The notes: generated by a model from the letters alone, not told the origin. A stretch of 64,000 nt of DNA from Gemmatimonadaceae bacterium (GCA_036003045.1 DASYSS010000104.1:1-64000), one strand, 5' to 3'; positions 23,903-34,563 are shown, counted from the first letter of the stretch. Made by a program: numbers and translations.

Positions 23903-26419
23903 CTACTTGGCGAGCCCCGCACCCACCCCGACTCGACTGACGATCGCCGCGAACCTCGGATCCGCTCTGATCGGATCGAAGAAGTTCTCCGCCAGCGACT
24001 CGCTCGAGTAGAACGAGTCCCGATCCGTCGCCGCGCGTTCGAGGAGCGTCAGGGCCCGACCACGATCGCCCAGACCTAGGTACACTCGCGCCGCGGCCGT
24101 CGCCGCGCCGGCGCTGCGGCCGACTTGGTTCTCCAGCGACTTCGCGAGGTCGTTCGCCTGCCTCGTCTTGCCGGATTTTGCATAAGCGTATCCCAACAAG
24201 CCGAGCGCGCGAGTCGATGACGAGTCGAGCTTGACCGAGGCTTCGAGCTCGCGCACGGCGTCAGGCAGACGCCCGGCCTGCAGGTACACCGTGCCGAGTA
24301 TGAAGCGCGTGACGACGAGGGTCGAGTCGAGCTCCACGGCGCGCTTCGCCGCGGCGATCGCCGAATCCGGCTGCCGCGCGATCGTGAGAACGAAGGCGTA
24401 CGAACCGAGCGTCACCGGTGCGAGCGGATCGAGCTGCGCGGCCCGCGCGAGCTGGGCCTTCGCCTCAGGCGTGCGGCCGAGGACGAGCAGGAGCTCGCCG
24501 TACCACTGATGTGTCGACGGCGCGTTCGGGTCGAGCGTCAGCGCGCGCTTGTAATCCCGCTCGGCTTCGGACCAGCGCCAAGCCGCTTGCAGCAGCGTCG
24601 CGCGCGAGGCGAAGGATTCGGCCAGCGTGCTGTCGAGGCGGATCGCGCGGTCGATCGCCGACATCGCGAGCGGCATGAGCGAATCGACGCGCACGTTCGC
24701 ATAGAGCGGGAGCAGCGCGTACGCGTTGGCGATGCCGGCGTATGCGCGAGCGAAGTTCGAATCGCGTTGCGTCGCCTGCTGGAAGTAATCCAGCGCTCGG
24801 CGCAGTCCCACCTCGCCGCGCTTGTCGAAGAAGTAGCGTCCGCGGAGATAGAGATCGTACGCCAGCAGGTCCGACGTGCCGTGCGGTGCCGAGGACGCCG
24901 ACGCCGGCGTCGGCGAGCTGCTCGCGGCCGGAGCCGGTGTCGCTGCTTGCCCGGCGCCGGCGCCCGACAATTCCGGTGAGATGGCCGCGACGATCGCGCC
25001 CGAGATCTCGTCCTGGACCTTGAACAGATCCTTCGAGTCGCGTTCGAACATGTCGGACCAGACGGTGAACCCGTCCGACGTGTTCACGAGGCGCGCCGTC
25101 ACTCGGAGACGCGATTTGTCGCGCTGCACGGTGCCGGTGAGCACCATGTTCACGCCCAGTGATTTGCCCAACTCGATGGGGCTAGCCGACGCGTCGTGCG
25201 AAATGCTCTGCGAACCCGCGACGCGCACGCCGGGAATCCGGCTGATCGCGTTCGACAGATCCGACGACATTCCCGCGGCGAAGTACGCGTCGCTCGTGTC
25301 TCGGCTGATGTTGACGAGCGGAATCACGGCGATCGATTTCCCCGCCGGCGCGGGAGTCGTCAACGCGGGACTCGGCGTGTCCGTCGCGTTCGATGATTTG
25401 CGATTCGTGAACCACGCGCCGCCGGCGGCGACCGACGCGAGAATCCCGGCGCCGGCGAGCGCCCAGAGCACTCGCTTCGGACGCTTTGCGCTCGGCAGCG
25501 CGGGCGGAGTGAACGTCCCGCTCACGACGGCAGGGTCCTCGAGCGAACGAACGACTTCGGCCGCGGCCTTGGGACGCTTGTTCGGCTCTTTCTCGAGCAG
25601 CTGCATGAGCAGCGTGTTGAGCGCGGCAGGAACGTCGTAGCGTCGCGACCCGATCGGCGACGGCTTCTCGGTCAGATGCGCGGCGAGCAACTGCTGAGGC
25701 GGACGCCCGTGGAAGGGTGGGGTTCCCACGAGCATTTCGTAGCCGACGATGCCGAGCGCGTAGAGATCCGCGCGGTGGTCCATCGACGGATCGCCGGCCG
25801 CTTGCTCGGGCGCCATGTATGCCGGCGTCCCGATCGACGTGCCGACGATCGTGATCGTGCCGCTCCGATTTCCCTGCGGCAGCGGACGGCGCGTTTCGCG
25901 CGACGCGGTGAGCGCCTTCGCGACGCCGAAGTCGGTCACCGTCGCCGACCCCGTCGTGAGCAGGATGTTGTCCGGCTTGATGTCGCGGTGAATGACGCCG
26001 CGCCCATGCGCGTAGGCGAGAGCGCGCGCGACGTCCTTGAGGATGGTCACCGTCTCCCGAACCGAGAGCGGTCCGCGCTCGAGGCGGGTCCTCAACGACT
26101 CGCCCTCGACGAACGGCATGATGAAGTACGGCAGCGGCGTCGGTGGCGAGACGGACGCGTCTGCCGGGATCTCGCCCGCGGTGAGCACCGGCACGATATG
26201 CGGATGCTGAAGCGCGGCCGACAGCATGATCTCGCGCTTGAAGCGATCCACGGAGACGGCCGCCGCCAGTTCATACGGCAAGACCTTCACGACGACCGCG
26301 CGCCCGAGCGCATTGTCGCGGGCGACGAACACGCTCGACATGCCGCCGCCGCCGAGCTCCCGCTCGAGGGTGTAGGAGGTGCCTAAAGTGCGCTGGAGCT
26401 CGTCTCTAAGAACGGTCAC
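23903..26419 (-). CDS. transmembrane Ser/Thr kinase with TolB-like and TPR regions
   Basis: An 838-residue protein, GTG start. Cytoplasmic kinase domain at about 15-280: glycine loop GGGGMS (23-28), lysine in VVVKVL (K45), HRDIKPDNIL near 142, DFGVAKAL and the APE-like YMAPEQ. A single membrane helix follows at about 315-336 (LWALAGAGILASVAAGGAWF). Outside lies a TolB N-terminal/FlgO-like region (KSIAVIPLVNISRDTSDAYF), then TPR repeats to the C-terminus (AYAGIANAYALLPLYANV; PNAPSTHQWYGELLLVLGRT). The usual reading is a sensor kinase that detects something in the periplasm, but signal and substrates are unknown. It converges on the aspartyl protease gene. Confidence 0.9.
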   Translation of the reverse strand: MTVLRDELQRTLGTSYTLERELGGGGMSSVFVARDNALGRAVVVKVLPYELAAAVSVDRFKREIMLSAALQHPHIVPVLTAGEIPADASVSPPTPLPYFIMPFVEGESLRTRLERGPLSVRETVTILKDVARALAYAHGRGVIHRDIKPDNILLTTGSATVTDFGVAKALTASRETRRPLPQGNRSGTITIVGTSIGTPAYMAPEQAAGDPSMDHRADLYALGIVGYEMLVGTPPFHGRPPQQLLAAHLTEKPSPIGSRRYDVPAALNTLLMQLLEKEPNKRPKAAAEVVRSLEDPAVVSGTFTPPALPSAKRPKRVLWALAGAGILASVAAGGAWFTNRKSSNATDTPSPALTTPAPAGKSIAVIPLVNISRDTSDAYFAAGMSSDLSNAISRIPGVRVAGSQSISHDASASPIELGKSLGVNMVLTGTVQRDKSRLRVTARLVNTSDGFTVWSDMFERDSKDLFKVQDEISGAIVAAISPELSGAGAGQAATPAPAASSSPTPASASSAPHGTSDLLAYDLYLRGRYFFDKRGEVGLRRALDYFQQATQRDSNFARAYAGIANAYALLPLYANVRVDSLMPLAMSAIDRAIRLDSTLAESFASRATLLQAAWRWSEAERDYKRALTLDPNAPSTHQWYGELLLVLGRTPEAKAQLARAAQLDPLAPVTLGSYAFVLTIARQPDSAIAAAKRAVELDSTLVVTRFILGTVYLQAGRLPDAVRELEASVKLDSSSTRALGLLGYAYAKSGKTRQANDLAKSLENQVGRSAGAATAAARVYLGLGDRGRALTLLERAATDRDSFYSSESLAENFFDPIRADPRFAAIVSRVGVGAGLAK

Positions 26420-26614
26420 GTCGTATCGCCGGGACTGCGAGGCGTCCCAAGTTACGCCCCGCTCAACACGTAAGACACCCGGTGCACGGCCAAAGGTTGC
26501 GGAAATCGGCGGTTCTTACCGAACTCGAACCAGAAATCGCCCTTTTTCGCGCTGGGTAGTCGCCCGCGGCGTCGCGGTTTCGCCGTCCGAATCGGCCGGT
26601 TACATTCAGCTCCC

Positions 26615-26812
26615 ATGGCACCCCACGTCGATCGATACGTTCCGGCCGTGACCAACGGCGGCAAGGGCATCGCCGCGTTCATCATCGCACTCGCGCTCGC
26701 TTGCGTGGTCACGGCGACGTACGTCCACAAACAGACCTACCGTCATCCAACGGATCCGACGTGGCATGGCAAAGGGTCCGGGGATCTGGCCCCGCCGGAG
26801 GGTGGACAGTAG
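26615..26812 (+). CDS. small single-pass membrane protein
   Basis: A 65-residue frame with one clear membrane helix (GIAAFIIALALACVVTATY) followed by a short polar tail (HKQTYRHPTDPTW, then a glycine-rich end). The ATG at 26615 is the only in-frame start with the helix complete. It lies alone between the divergent kinase gene and the FAD-subunit gene, and an intrinsic-terminator-like hairpin begins 47 bases after its stop. Codon use matches neighbours. I do not recognise the family; reality as a gene is likely but not certain. Confidence 0.5.
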   Translation: MAPHVDRYVPAVTNGGKGIAAFIIALALACVVTATYVHKQTYRHPTDPTWHGKGSGDLAPPEGGQ

Positions 26813-26859
26813 GCAGTGGTCGGGCGGGCCGCGGGGCCGGAACCAAGAAAGCGGCAATG

Positions 26860-26889
26860 GCGGGACCTCATGGGTCCCGCTTTCTTTTT
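26860..26889 (+). terminator. intrinsic terminator-like hairpin ahead of the FAD-subunit gene
   Basis: GCGGGACC (26860-26867) pairs perfectly with GGTCCCGC (26873-26880) across a five-base loop, followed directly by TTTCTTTTT (26881-26889). It suits the end of the small membrane-protein transcript, yet the GTG start of the next gene lies only four bases after the T-run. Confidence 0.75.
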
Positions 26890-26893
26890 GGCC

Positions 26894-27856
26894 GTGACAC
26901 ATCCTTTCGAATACAGAGCGGCCGTGTCGCTCGAACACGCCGTCAAAGAGCTCGCTGAGCCGGGCGCAGTGCCGCTCGGGGGCGGCACGGATTTGCTGGT
27001 CGCGATCGAAGAGAAGCTCGCCGCACCGAAAACGCTCGTCGATCTGCGCACGATTCCCGGCAGCGCCGACGTGGTGATGCATCGTGATGGATCCGTTACG
27101 ATCGGCGCGGCGGCGCGCATCGCGGACCTCGCGAAAGATCAACGAGTCGCGTCGCAGTTCCCGGCGCTCGCGCAAGCGTGTGCCGTCGTCGGCACGCCGG
27201 CGTTGCGCCACATGGGAACGTTGGGCGGGAACCTCTGCCAGCGGCCGCGATGTTGGTATTTCCGCCGCGGCGTTTCCTGTCTCAAGAGCGGCGGTTCGTC
27301 GTGTCCCGCGACGGAAGGTGAGAATCAGTATCTCGCGATTCTCGACGCGGGGCCGTGTTACGCGGTTCATCCGTCAGATCCGGCCGTGGCTCTAACCGCG
27401 CTCGAAGCGACCGCGATCGTGTCGTCGTCGCGCGGAAGTAGAAAGGTCGCGCTGGCGGACCTCTACCTGTCGCCCTCGGAACGCGCCGATCGTGAGACGA
27501 CACTCGAACGGCACGAATTCATCTCGGCGATCACGATCCCGTCCGAGTCCGTCGGCGGCACACAGCGCTACCACAAGCTGATGCAGCGCGACGCGTGGGA
27601 TTTCGCGCTGGTGAGCGTCGCCGCGTGCAAGCGCATGGACGGCGGCGTGCGCATCGTGATGGGCGGCGTCGCGCCGCGGCCGTGGCGCGTGAATTCGTCA
27701 GTCGAAGAAGACGTCGCATCGGGAGGACTCGATGACGACGCCATCGCGACGCTCGCCGAACGCGCGCTGCTCGACGCGAAGCCCTTGTCCAAGAACGCTT
27801 ATAAGGTGGAGCTCGCGGCCTCGCTGCTGCGGCAGGTGATGGCCGAAGTCGGTTAG
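26894..27856 (+). CDS. molybdo-hydroxylase FAD-binding subunit (PaoB/YagS-like)
   Basis: A 320-residue FAD_binding_5/CO_deh_flav_C protein. FAD motifs are visible: PLGGGTDLLVAIEEKL, GTPALRHMGTLGGNLCQRPR, and VHPSDPAVALTALEA. Between the last two lies an insertion with cysteines at NLCQ, RCWYF, VSCL, SSCP and GPCY. In E. coli PaoB (YagS) a similar insertion carries an additional [4Fe-4S] cluster, so I infer the same here. This subunit transfers electrons between the 2Fe-2S subunit and FAD in aldehyde/xanthine-type oxidoreductases. No large molybdopterin subunit or 2Fe-2S subunit gene is adjacent, which is unusual. I take the GTG at 26894 (THPFEYRAAVSLEHAV) as start; an ATG at 26870 lies in the terminator loop. 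Confidence 0.85.
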   Translation: MTHPFEYRAAVSLEHAVKELAEPGAVPLGGGTDLLVAIEEKLAAPKTLVDLRTIPGSADVVMHRDGSVTIGAAARIADLAKDQRVASQFPALAQACAVVGTPALRHMGTLGGNLCQRPRCWYFRRGVSCLKSGGSSCPATEGENQYLAILDAGPCYAVHPSDPAVALTALEATAIVSSSRGSRKVALADLYLSPSERADRETTLERHEFISAITIPSESVGGTQRYHKLMQRDAWDFALVSVAACKRMDGGVRIVMGGVAPRPWRVNSSVEEDVASGGLDDDAIATLAERALLDAKPLSKNAYKVELAASLLRQVMAEVG

Positions 27857-28873
27857 CTACGGGATCGCGATCGCGAGGTCGAACGTTCCGCTTACGTTGA
27901 TCCGCGCCGACGTTCCGAAGCCGGGGCCCAGGTTGCCGCTGAAAGAACCTTGGATCCGATTCGGCGTGAAACTCGTGATCGTCACCGAGCCGGTGCTCAG
28001 CGCATCGCTCGAGTTCCATGCCTGAATCACGGTTCCGTTCGTGAGGCTGGCGTTCAGTGTCGTGGCGTTGAAGCCGTTGGCGGCGCTGCCGGGTCCGAGC
28101 GGGTAAACGCCTGGGCCCGTGATCGCGGGGACCGACCCGCCCATCCCATAAGTCGTCGAGCCGCCGCCGAACGTGAGCGTCGTGCCGATCGTCGCGCCTT
28201 GAGGTCCGCGCGTGGTCGAAGTGGTGGCGGTAATCGTCGCCAGGTTGAACGCGGAACCGGCGATCGTTCCGCTGATCGAGCTTCCCTTCGTGCCGGTGAG
28301 CTGCGTGATGACGCCGTTTGCCTTCACCGGGAGGTCGAATGTTCCCGACGTGACGTTTTTGAGGCTCGTCGCCGGCACGTTGAGCAAGCCGTTCGCGACG
28401 AACGTAAATGTGCCGGCCATCTCAGTCTGCGTCAGGCTCGTGATGGTGACCGAACCCGCGGCTCCAGAGAGCGGGGTCGCCCACCCCGCACTGATGTTGG
28501 TGACCTGGGCCGTGCCCCCGGAATTCGAGGCGTTGACGCCAAGGGCATACGTGCCGGGCCCGTAGACGTTGTACAGCGTAATCAGGATCGTGATGTTGCT
28601 CGAGGCATCGTATCCCGAGATGGTGAAGAGACCCGGGGCGGCCCAGCGGGCTCCCGTCGCTGCCGCGGAGACCGCGTCTTCGCCCCATGCGGCTCCGTCG
28701 ATACTGGCCTGCAAGTAGTAGCGGGCGTTTCCGCTCGGCCCCCCGGGGCCGGTCGTCGATGAAGCGCCCCCGCCGCAAGCGAAAGCCGCCAGCGCCAAAG
28801 GAGCTATGACGGCCGCGCTTCCGGTCGTACGGATGACGTTCGCGAGGATTCTCGAGGCGCGCATTTGGGACAT
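27857..28873 (-). CDS. lipoprotein with duplicated beta-rich domain, function unknown
   Basis: A 338-residue lipoprotein: signal peptide followed by a lipobox, AAFACGGG, and a Gly/Ser/Thr/Pro-rich linker. Two similar halves follow. Each has a substrate-like LxA-type opening, a PG-x-Y-x-L/P-G motif (YGPGTYALGVN; GPGVYPLGPGS), then SVTITSLTQTEMAGTFTF or SVTITSFTPNRIQGSFSG, and closes with GTFDLPVKA or GTFDLAIAIP. This duplicated pattern resembles DUF6252-like lipoproteins. The gene ends exactly where the FAD-subunit gene ends, with no spacer. It diverges from the suf operon. No function can be given. Confidence 0.75.
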   Translation of the reverse strand: MSQMRASRILANVIRTTGSAAVIAPLALAAFACGGGASSTTGPGGPSGNARYYLQASIDGAAWGEDAVSAAATGARWAAPGLFTISGYDASSNITILITLYNVYGPGTYALGVNASNSGGTAQVTNISAGWATPLSGAAGSVTITSLTQTEMAGTFTFVANGLLNVPATSLKNVTSGTFDLPVKANGVITQLTGTKGSSISGTIAGSAFNLATITATTSTTRGPQGATIGTTLTFGGGSTTYGMGGSVPAITGPGVYPLGPGSAANGFNATTLNASLTNGTVIQAWNSSDALSTGSVTITSFTPNRIQGSFSGNLGPGFGTSARINVSGTFDLAIAIP

Positions 28874-29199
28874 CTCCGGCTCGTCGGCGAGTGGGCTAGG
28901 CGTATGCGACGAGGGCTCCCGCCGCCCTTTGAGTTGCGCGACTCAAGGGCCAAAAACGTCATTCCGTGCGACCCCGGCCCGTCGGCCAGTTTTCCGCGTT
29001 CCGCAGTCTCGGAGTTGGGGAGTTCCCGCCGGAACTGGCCTCCCCCCTCAAATCCGACTAATTTTATCGACATAGTGGATCGCCCCGTTTGCTCGGTCGA
29101 GCGATCCCACAACCAGCCCACGCGCCGACTGCCTAAGCTGCTTGCCCGTAGCGAGTTGGCCGGTCGCCGTCGGCGGCACCAAGCTCTTGTGGAGCATAG
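28874..29199. other. 326-bp divergent intergenic region between lipoprotein gene and suf operon
   Basis: No credible gene. It must carry the promoters for both flanking units. It contains an IscR-like site (29050-29074) and a small palindrome GCTCGGTCGAGC (29091-29102) between that site and sufB. Confidence 0.5.
29050..29074 (+). promoter_or_regulatory. candidate IscR/Rrf2-type operator upstream of sufB
   Basis: Aligned with the E. coli IscR type 1 consensus (ATASYYGACTRRWWYAGTCRRSTAT), the left half ACTCCGACTA-like block here (CCGACTAATTT) matches fully over CCGACTAA, and the right half keeps T-x-x-T-C-G-A-C with two central mismatches. It lies about 125 bases before sufB, the expected place. 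No Rrf2 regulator gene is in the window, so this is a sequence match only. Confidence 0.35.
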
Positions 29200-30633
<1,434 letters not shown>

Positions 30634-30688
30634 GAACGGCGCGCGCGCACCAAACTCGATCACTGTTAACTGAATACTCTTGGTCACT

Positions 30689-30764
30689 GGTCACCGGTAA
30701 CAGGTCACTGGGAACGACTCAGTTCTCCCCGATTCCCGGAGACCGGACCCTGTGACCGGTGACC
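30689..30764. repeat. inverted repeat between sufB and sufC
   Basis: GGTCACCGGT (30689-30698) and ACCGGTGACC (30755-30764) are perfect 10-bp arms about 56 bases apart; further GGTCACTGG copies lie at 30682-30690 and 30703-30711. The sequence shares CACTGGTCACCGG with the palindrome at 14794-14820. It might end a sufB-only transcript or affect mRNA stability within the operon. Confidence 0.6.
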
Positions 30765-30777
30765 TACAGAATCAGAA

Positions 30778-31545
30778 ATGTCTCTTCTCGTTATTAAAGA
30801 TCTCAAAGCAAGCGTAGCCGACAAGCCCATCCTCAAGGGCGTCACCCTCACGGTCGAAACCGGCTCCGTCCACGCCATCATGGGCCCGAACGGGTCCGGC
30901 AAGAGCACGCTCGCGCAGGTGCTGGCGGGGAATCCGGCGTACGAGGTCACCAGCGGCTCCGTCTCGTACAACGGCCGGGATTTGCTCGCCATGCCGCCGG
31001 AAGAGCGGGCGCAGGCGGGGATCTTCATGGCGTTCCAGTACCCGGTCGAGATTCCGGGCGTGTCGAACGCGTACTTCCTGCGGGCGGCGTACAACGAAGT
31101 TCGCAAGGCGCGCGGCGAAGACGAGGTGGACCCGCTCGAGTTTGCCGATCTCATGGACGAGAAGTTGGAGTTGGTCGACATGGATTCGTCCATGCTCAAC
31201 CGCTCCGTGAACACCGGCTTCTCGGGCGGCGAAAAGAAGCGCAACGAGATTCTTCAAATGGCGGTGCTCGAGCCCAAGCTCGGCATCCTCGACGAGACCG
31301 ACTCCGGGCTCGACATCGACGCCCTGCGCATCGTCGCCAATGGTGTCAACAAACTGAAGCGTCCGAACAACGCCACGATCGTCGTCACGCACTATCAGCG
31401 GCTGCTCAACTACATCGTGCCGGATTTCGTGCACGTGCTCGTGAGCGGACGCATCGCCAAGTCCGGTGGGAAAGAGCTGGCGCTCGAGCTCGAGGAGAAG
31501 GGCTACGACTGGGTGACCGAGCTCGCGGGGGCGTCCGCGTCGTGA
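30778..31545 (+). CDS. sufC: Fe-S assembly ATPase SufC
   Basis: A 255-residue ABC-type ATPase of the SufBCD complex. Walker [13 protein letters not shown] (near residue 37), Q-loop region with [20 protein letters not shown], signature [14 protein letters not shown], Walker [17 protein letters not shown] with the D-E-T-D typical of SufC rather than transporters, and H-loop [15 protein letters not shown] binding drives the SufBD rearrangement for cluster assembly. Its stop overlaps the sufD start (GTGA, 31542-31545), so the two are translationally coupled. Confidence 0.98.
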   Translation: MSLLVIKDLKASVADKPILKGVTLTVETGSVHAIMGPNGSGKSTLAQVLAGNPAYEVTSGSVSYNGRDLLAMPPEERAQAGIFMAFQYPVEIPGVSNAYFLRAAYNEVRKARGEDEVDPLEFADLMDEKLELVDMDSSMLNRSVNTGFSGGEKKRNEILQMAVLEPKLGILDETDSGLDIDALRIVANGVNKLKRPNNATIVVTHYQRLLNYIVPDFVHVLVSGRIAKSGGKELALELEEKGYDWVTELAGASAS

Positions 31546-32852
31546 GCGCGCCCGTCATGGTGGCCGACGCGTACGCGGCCGCGTTCGACGTCATCTCCGG
31601 CGACGTCGGCGTTCCGGCGGCCGTGCGCGCCCTGCGGCGGGCCGCCTTCGATCGGTTCTCCGCGCTCGGTTTCCCGACGCCGAAGAACGAAGACTGGCAC
31701 TACACGAGCGTCGCGCCGATCGCCGATCAGGAATTCGCTCTGCTCGCGTCGCGCACCGGCGACATCGGCCGCGACGACCTCGCGCCGTTCAGCTTCGGGG
31801 TGGGCGCCGGCGACTGGCATACGATCGTGTTCGTGAACGGCCGGTTCGCGCCCGAGCTCTCGGATCTCAGGAAGTTGCCGGCGGGCGTCGAGGTGACCGA
31901 TCTCGCCACGGCATGGTCGGCCCCGGATGTCGCCGAGCGAATCGGGTCCCTGGCGAGCCACGAATCGCACGCCTTTACGGCGCTCAACGCCGCGTTCGCG
32001 CAGGACGGCGCCGTCGTGCGCATCGCACGCAACGTCGAAGTCGGTCGGCCGATTCACCTGCTGTTCGTGACCGACGCCGCCGCGGCCCGAGCGATGATGC
32101 ATCCGCGGAATCTCATCATCGTCGAGCGCCACGCGACCGCGACGGTGATCGAGACCTACGCGTCGGCGACCGATTCGACGTACTTCACCAACGCCGTCAC
32201 CGAGGTTACGCTCGGCGACGGCTCGTCGCTCCGCCACTACAAGATCCAGCGCGAAGCGTCCCGCGCGTACCACGTTGGAACCATCGAGGTCGAGCAGGCG
32301 CGCGACAGCCACTACGTTTCGTTTTCGCTCGCCACGGGCGCCGAGCTGTCGCGCACCAACGTCTACACGACGCTGGACGGCGAAGGGAGCGGCGCGACGC
32401 TGAACGGGCTCTACATGCTCGACGGCGAACAGCACTGCGACCACCAAACGCAGATCATCCACGCACAGCCCAACACGTTCAGCCGGGAGCTCTACAAGGG
32501 GATTCTCGACGGACGGTCGCACGGCGTGTTCAATGGCAAGGTCTACGTGCGGCCGATCGCGCAGAAGACCGACGGCAAGCAGACGAACAACACGCTGCTG
32601 CTCTCGGACACCGCGCACGTCGACACGAAGCCGCAGCTCGAGATCTTCGCCGACGACGTGAAGTGTACGCATGGCGCGACCGTGGGGCAGATCGATCAAG
32701 CCGCGCTCTTTTATCTGAAGTCGCGCGGCATCGCCAACGCGCTGGCGCGTCGGCTGCTCACCTACGCGTTCGCCGCCGACGTGCTCGAGACGATCGAGGT
32801 CGATGCGGTCCGCGAGGGACTCGAGCGCACGACCCTCGAGCGGTTCGTCTGA
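31542..32852 (+). CDS. sufD: Fe-S assembly protein SufD
   Basis: A 436-residue SufD, GTG start overlapping the sufC stop. The N-terminal region ([20 protein letters not shown]) and the beta-helix core ([40 protein letters not shown]) are typical. The C-terminal block [20 protein letters not shown] and [20 protein letters not shown] contains the conserved cysteine and histidine (KCTHG) needed at the SufB-SufD interface. It pairs with SufB and SufC in the scaffold complex. A 17-base gap with GGCGGAG leads to sufU. Confidence 0.97.
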   Translation: MSAPVMVADAYAAAFDVISGDVGVPAAVRALRRAAFDRFSALGFPTPKNEDWHYTSVAPIADQEFALLASRTGDIGRDDLAPFSFGVGAGDWHTIVFVNGRFAPELSDLRKLPAGVEVTDLATAWSAPDVAERIGSLASHESHAFTALNAAFAQDGAVVRIARNVEVGRPIHLLFVTDAAAARAMMHPRNLIIVERHATATVIETYASATDSTYFTNAVTEVTLGDGSSLRHYKIQREASRAYHVGTIEVEQARDSHYVSFSLATGAELSRTNVYTTLDGEGSGATLNGLYMLDGEQHCDHQTQIIHAQPNTFSRELYKGILDGRSHGVFNGKVYVRPIAQKTDGKQTNNTLLLSDTAHVDTKPQLEIFADDVKCTHGATVGQIDQAALFYLKSRGIANALARRLLTYAFAADVLETIEVDAVREGLERTTLERFV

Positions 32853-32869
32853 CGGGCGGAGCGTCGACC

Positions 32870-33355
32870 GTGTCCACGGATGCGCTGTACCAGGAGCTGA
32901 TCCTCGAGCACAACCGGAAGCCGCGCAACTTCCGCGAGATTCCCGACGCCGATCGCACGGTCGAGGGGCGCAATCCGTTGTGCGGCGACTCGCTCAAGCT
33001 GTGGGTCAAGCTCGACCATGACCGGATCGCCGACGTGAGCTTCATGGGGAGCGGCTGCGCGATCTCGAAGGCATCGGCGTCGCTCATGACCGGCGCCGTG
33101 AAAGGAAAGAGCCGCGAGGAAGCCGAACAGATCTTCGACCGTTTTCATCGGCTGGTCACGGGCACACTGCCGGAGAGTGAGCGCGAATCGCTCGGATCGC
33201 TCCGCGCGCTGGGCGGCGTGGCGAAGTTTCCGCTGCGCGTGAAGTGCGCGAGCCTCGCCTGGCACGCGCTGCACGCGGCGCTCGAGTCCAAGGTCGAGAG
33301 CGTGCCGGTCGTCTCGACCGACGCCGAGGGCGGCGGACCGGGAGAAGGCGCATGA
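32870..33355 (+). CDS. sufU: SufU-type zinc-dependent sulfur transfer protein
   Basis: A 161-residue SufU with GTG start (STDALYQELILEHNRKPRNF). The three zinc/sulfur-relay cysteines are in NPLCGDSLKLWV, SGCAISKASASLM and RVKCASLAWHAL. The GCAIS stretch and the roughly 20-residue insertion (FDRFHRLVTGTLPESERESL) are those of SufU rather than IscU. It accepts persulfide sulfur from SufS. The C-terminus carries an extra Gly/Glu-rich tail. ATGA overlap (33352-33355) couples it to sufS. Confidence 0.95.
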   Translation: MSTDALYQELILEHNRKPRNFREIPDADRTVEGRNPLCGDSLKLWVKLDHDRIADVSFMGSGCAISKASASLMTGAVKGKSREEAEQIFDRFHRLVTGTLPESERESLGSLRALGGVAKFPLRVKCASLAWHALHAALESKVESVPVVSTDAEGGGPGEGA

Positions 33356-34563
33356 TCGTCGACCGCAAGGACTTTCCGCTGCTCGCGGCCAACCCCGAGC
33401 TGCACTACCTCGATTCCGCCGCGACGTCGCAGAAGCCGCGCGCCGTGCTCGACGCGATGCTCGAGTACTACGAGCACGACAACGCCAATCCGCACCGCGG
33501 CGCCTACGCGCTCTCGGCACGCGCGACGGAGCGGTATCACGACGCTCGACTCAGAGTCGCGCGTTTCGTCGGCGTGAAAGACACCGACCGACTGATCTTC
33601 ACGCGCGGCACGACGGAATCGCTCAACCTCGTCGCAACGGCGTGGGGACGCACCAACGTGCGCGCCGGCGACGAGATCGTCGTCACGGGTCTCGAGCACC
33701 ACGCCAACTTCGTCCCCTGGCAGCAGATCGCGATCGAGAAGGGCGCAAAGCTGAACATCGCGCGCATCACGAGCGACGGCCGCGTCGACATCGAGCATTT
33801 CGCCGCACTCATCACGCCTCGCACGAAGGTCGTCGCCTTCCCGCACATCTCGAACGCGCTCGGCACGCTCAACGACGTCGCGACGCTGAGCGCCATCGCG
33901 CGGAAGGTCGGCGCGGTCGTCGTGTGCGACGGTGCGCAGGCCGCGCCGCACATGGCGCTTTCCCTCGACCAACTCGACGTCGACTTCTACGCGTTCAGCG
34001 GCCACAAGATGCTTGGGCCGATGGGGTGTGGCGTCCTGGTCGGGCGGCGAGAGCTGCTCGAGGCGATGCCGCCTTATCAGACCGGCGGCGACATGATCGA
34101 GTATGTCGGCGACGAGCGCACGACGTGGAACGTGCTGCCGCACAAGTTCGAGGCCGGCACCCCCAACGTCGGCGACGCCGTCGGACTCGCCGCGGCGTGC
34201 GACTATCTGGCGCGCGTAGGCATGGCCAAGGTTCGCGAGCACGAGCACGCCATGACCGCCCTCGCGTCGGCGCGCCTCTCGGAGATTCCGGACGTCCGCG
34301 TCTTCGGTCCGCCACCGGATGTTCGCGGCGGCGTCGCCAGCTTCACGGTCGCCGGCATCCACCCGCACGATCTCGCCACCATTCTCGACGAGAACGGGGT
34401 ATGCATTCGCGCCGGTCATCACTGCGCGCAGCCTTTGATGCGAAGACTCGAAGTTCCGGCAACGGCGCGGGCGTCGTTCTACGTGTACAACGACGAAGCG
34501 GACATCGAGGCGCTGGTCGCGGGCGTCGCGCGTGCGCGCGAGCTATTCGGCGCGGTCGCCTGA
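33352..34563 (+). CDS. sufS: cysteine desulfurase SufS
   Basis: A 403-residue class II cysteine desulfurase. Motifs: DFPLLAANPELHYLDSAATS at the N-terminus, FTRGTTESLNLVATAWG, EHHANFVPWQ, DGAQAAPHM, the PLP lysine in YAFSGHKMLGPMGCGVL, and the active-site cysteine loop IRAGHHCAQPLMRRL. It supplies sulfur from L-cysteine to SufU. The ATG at 33352 overlaps the sufU stop; a longer frame upstream is only the shadow of sufU. It is the last gene of the operon, so the order here is B-C-D-U-S, with sufU before sufS. Confidence 0.97.
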   Translation: MIVDRKDFPLLAANPELHYLDSAATSQKPRAVLDAMLEYYEHDNANPHRGAYALSARATERYHDARLRVARFVGVKDTDRLIFTRGTTESLNLVATAWGRTNVRAGDEIVVTGLEHHANFVPWQQIAIEKGAKLNIARITSDGRVDIEHFAALITPRTKVVAFPHISNALGTLNDVATLSAIARKVGAVVVCDGAQAAPHMALSLDQLDVDFYAFSGHKMLGPMGCGVLVGRRELLEAMPPYQTGGDMIEYVGDERTTWNVLPHKFEAGTPNVGDAVGLAAACDYLARVGMAKVREHEHAMTALASARLSEIPDVRVFGPPPDVRGGVASFTVAGIHPHDLATILDENGVCIRAGHHCAQPLMRRLEVPATARASFYVYNDEADIEALVAGVARARELFGAVA

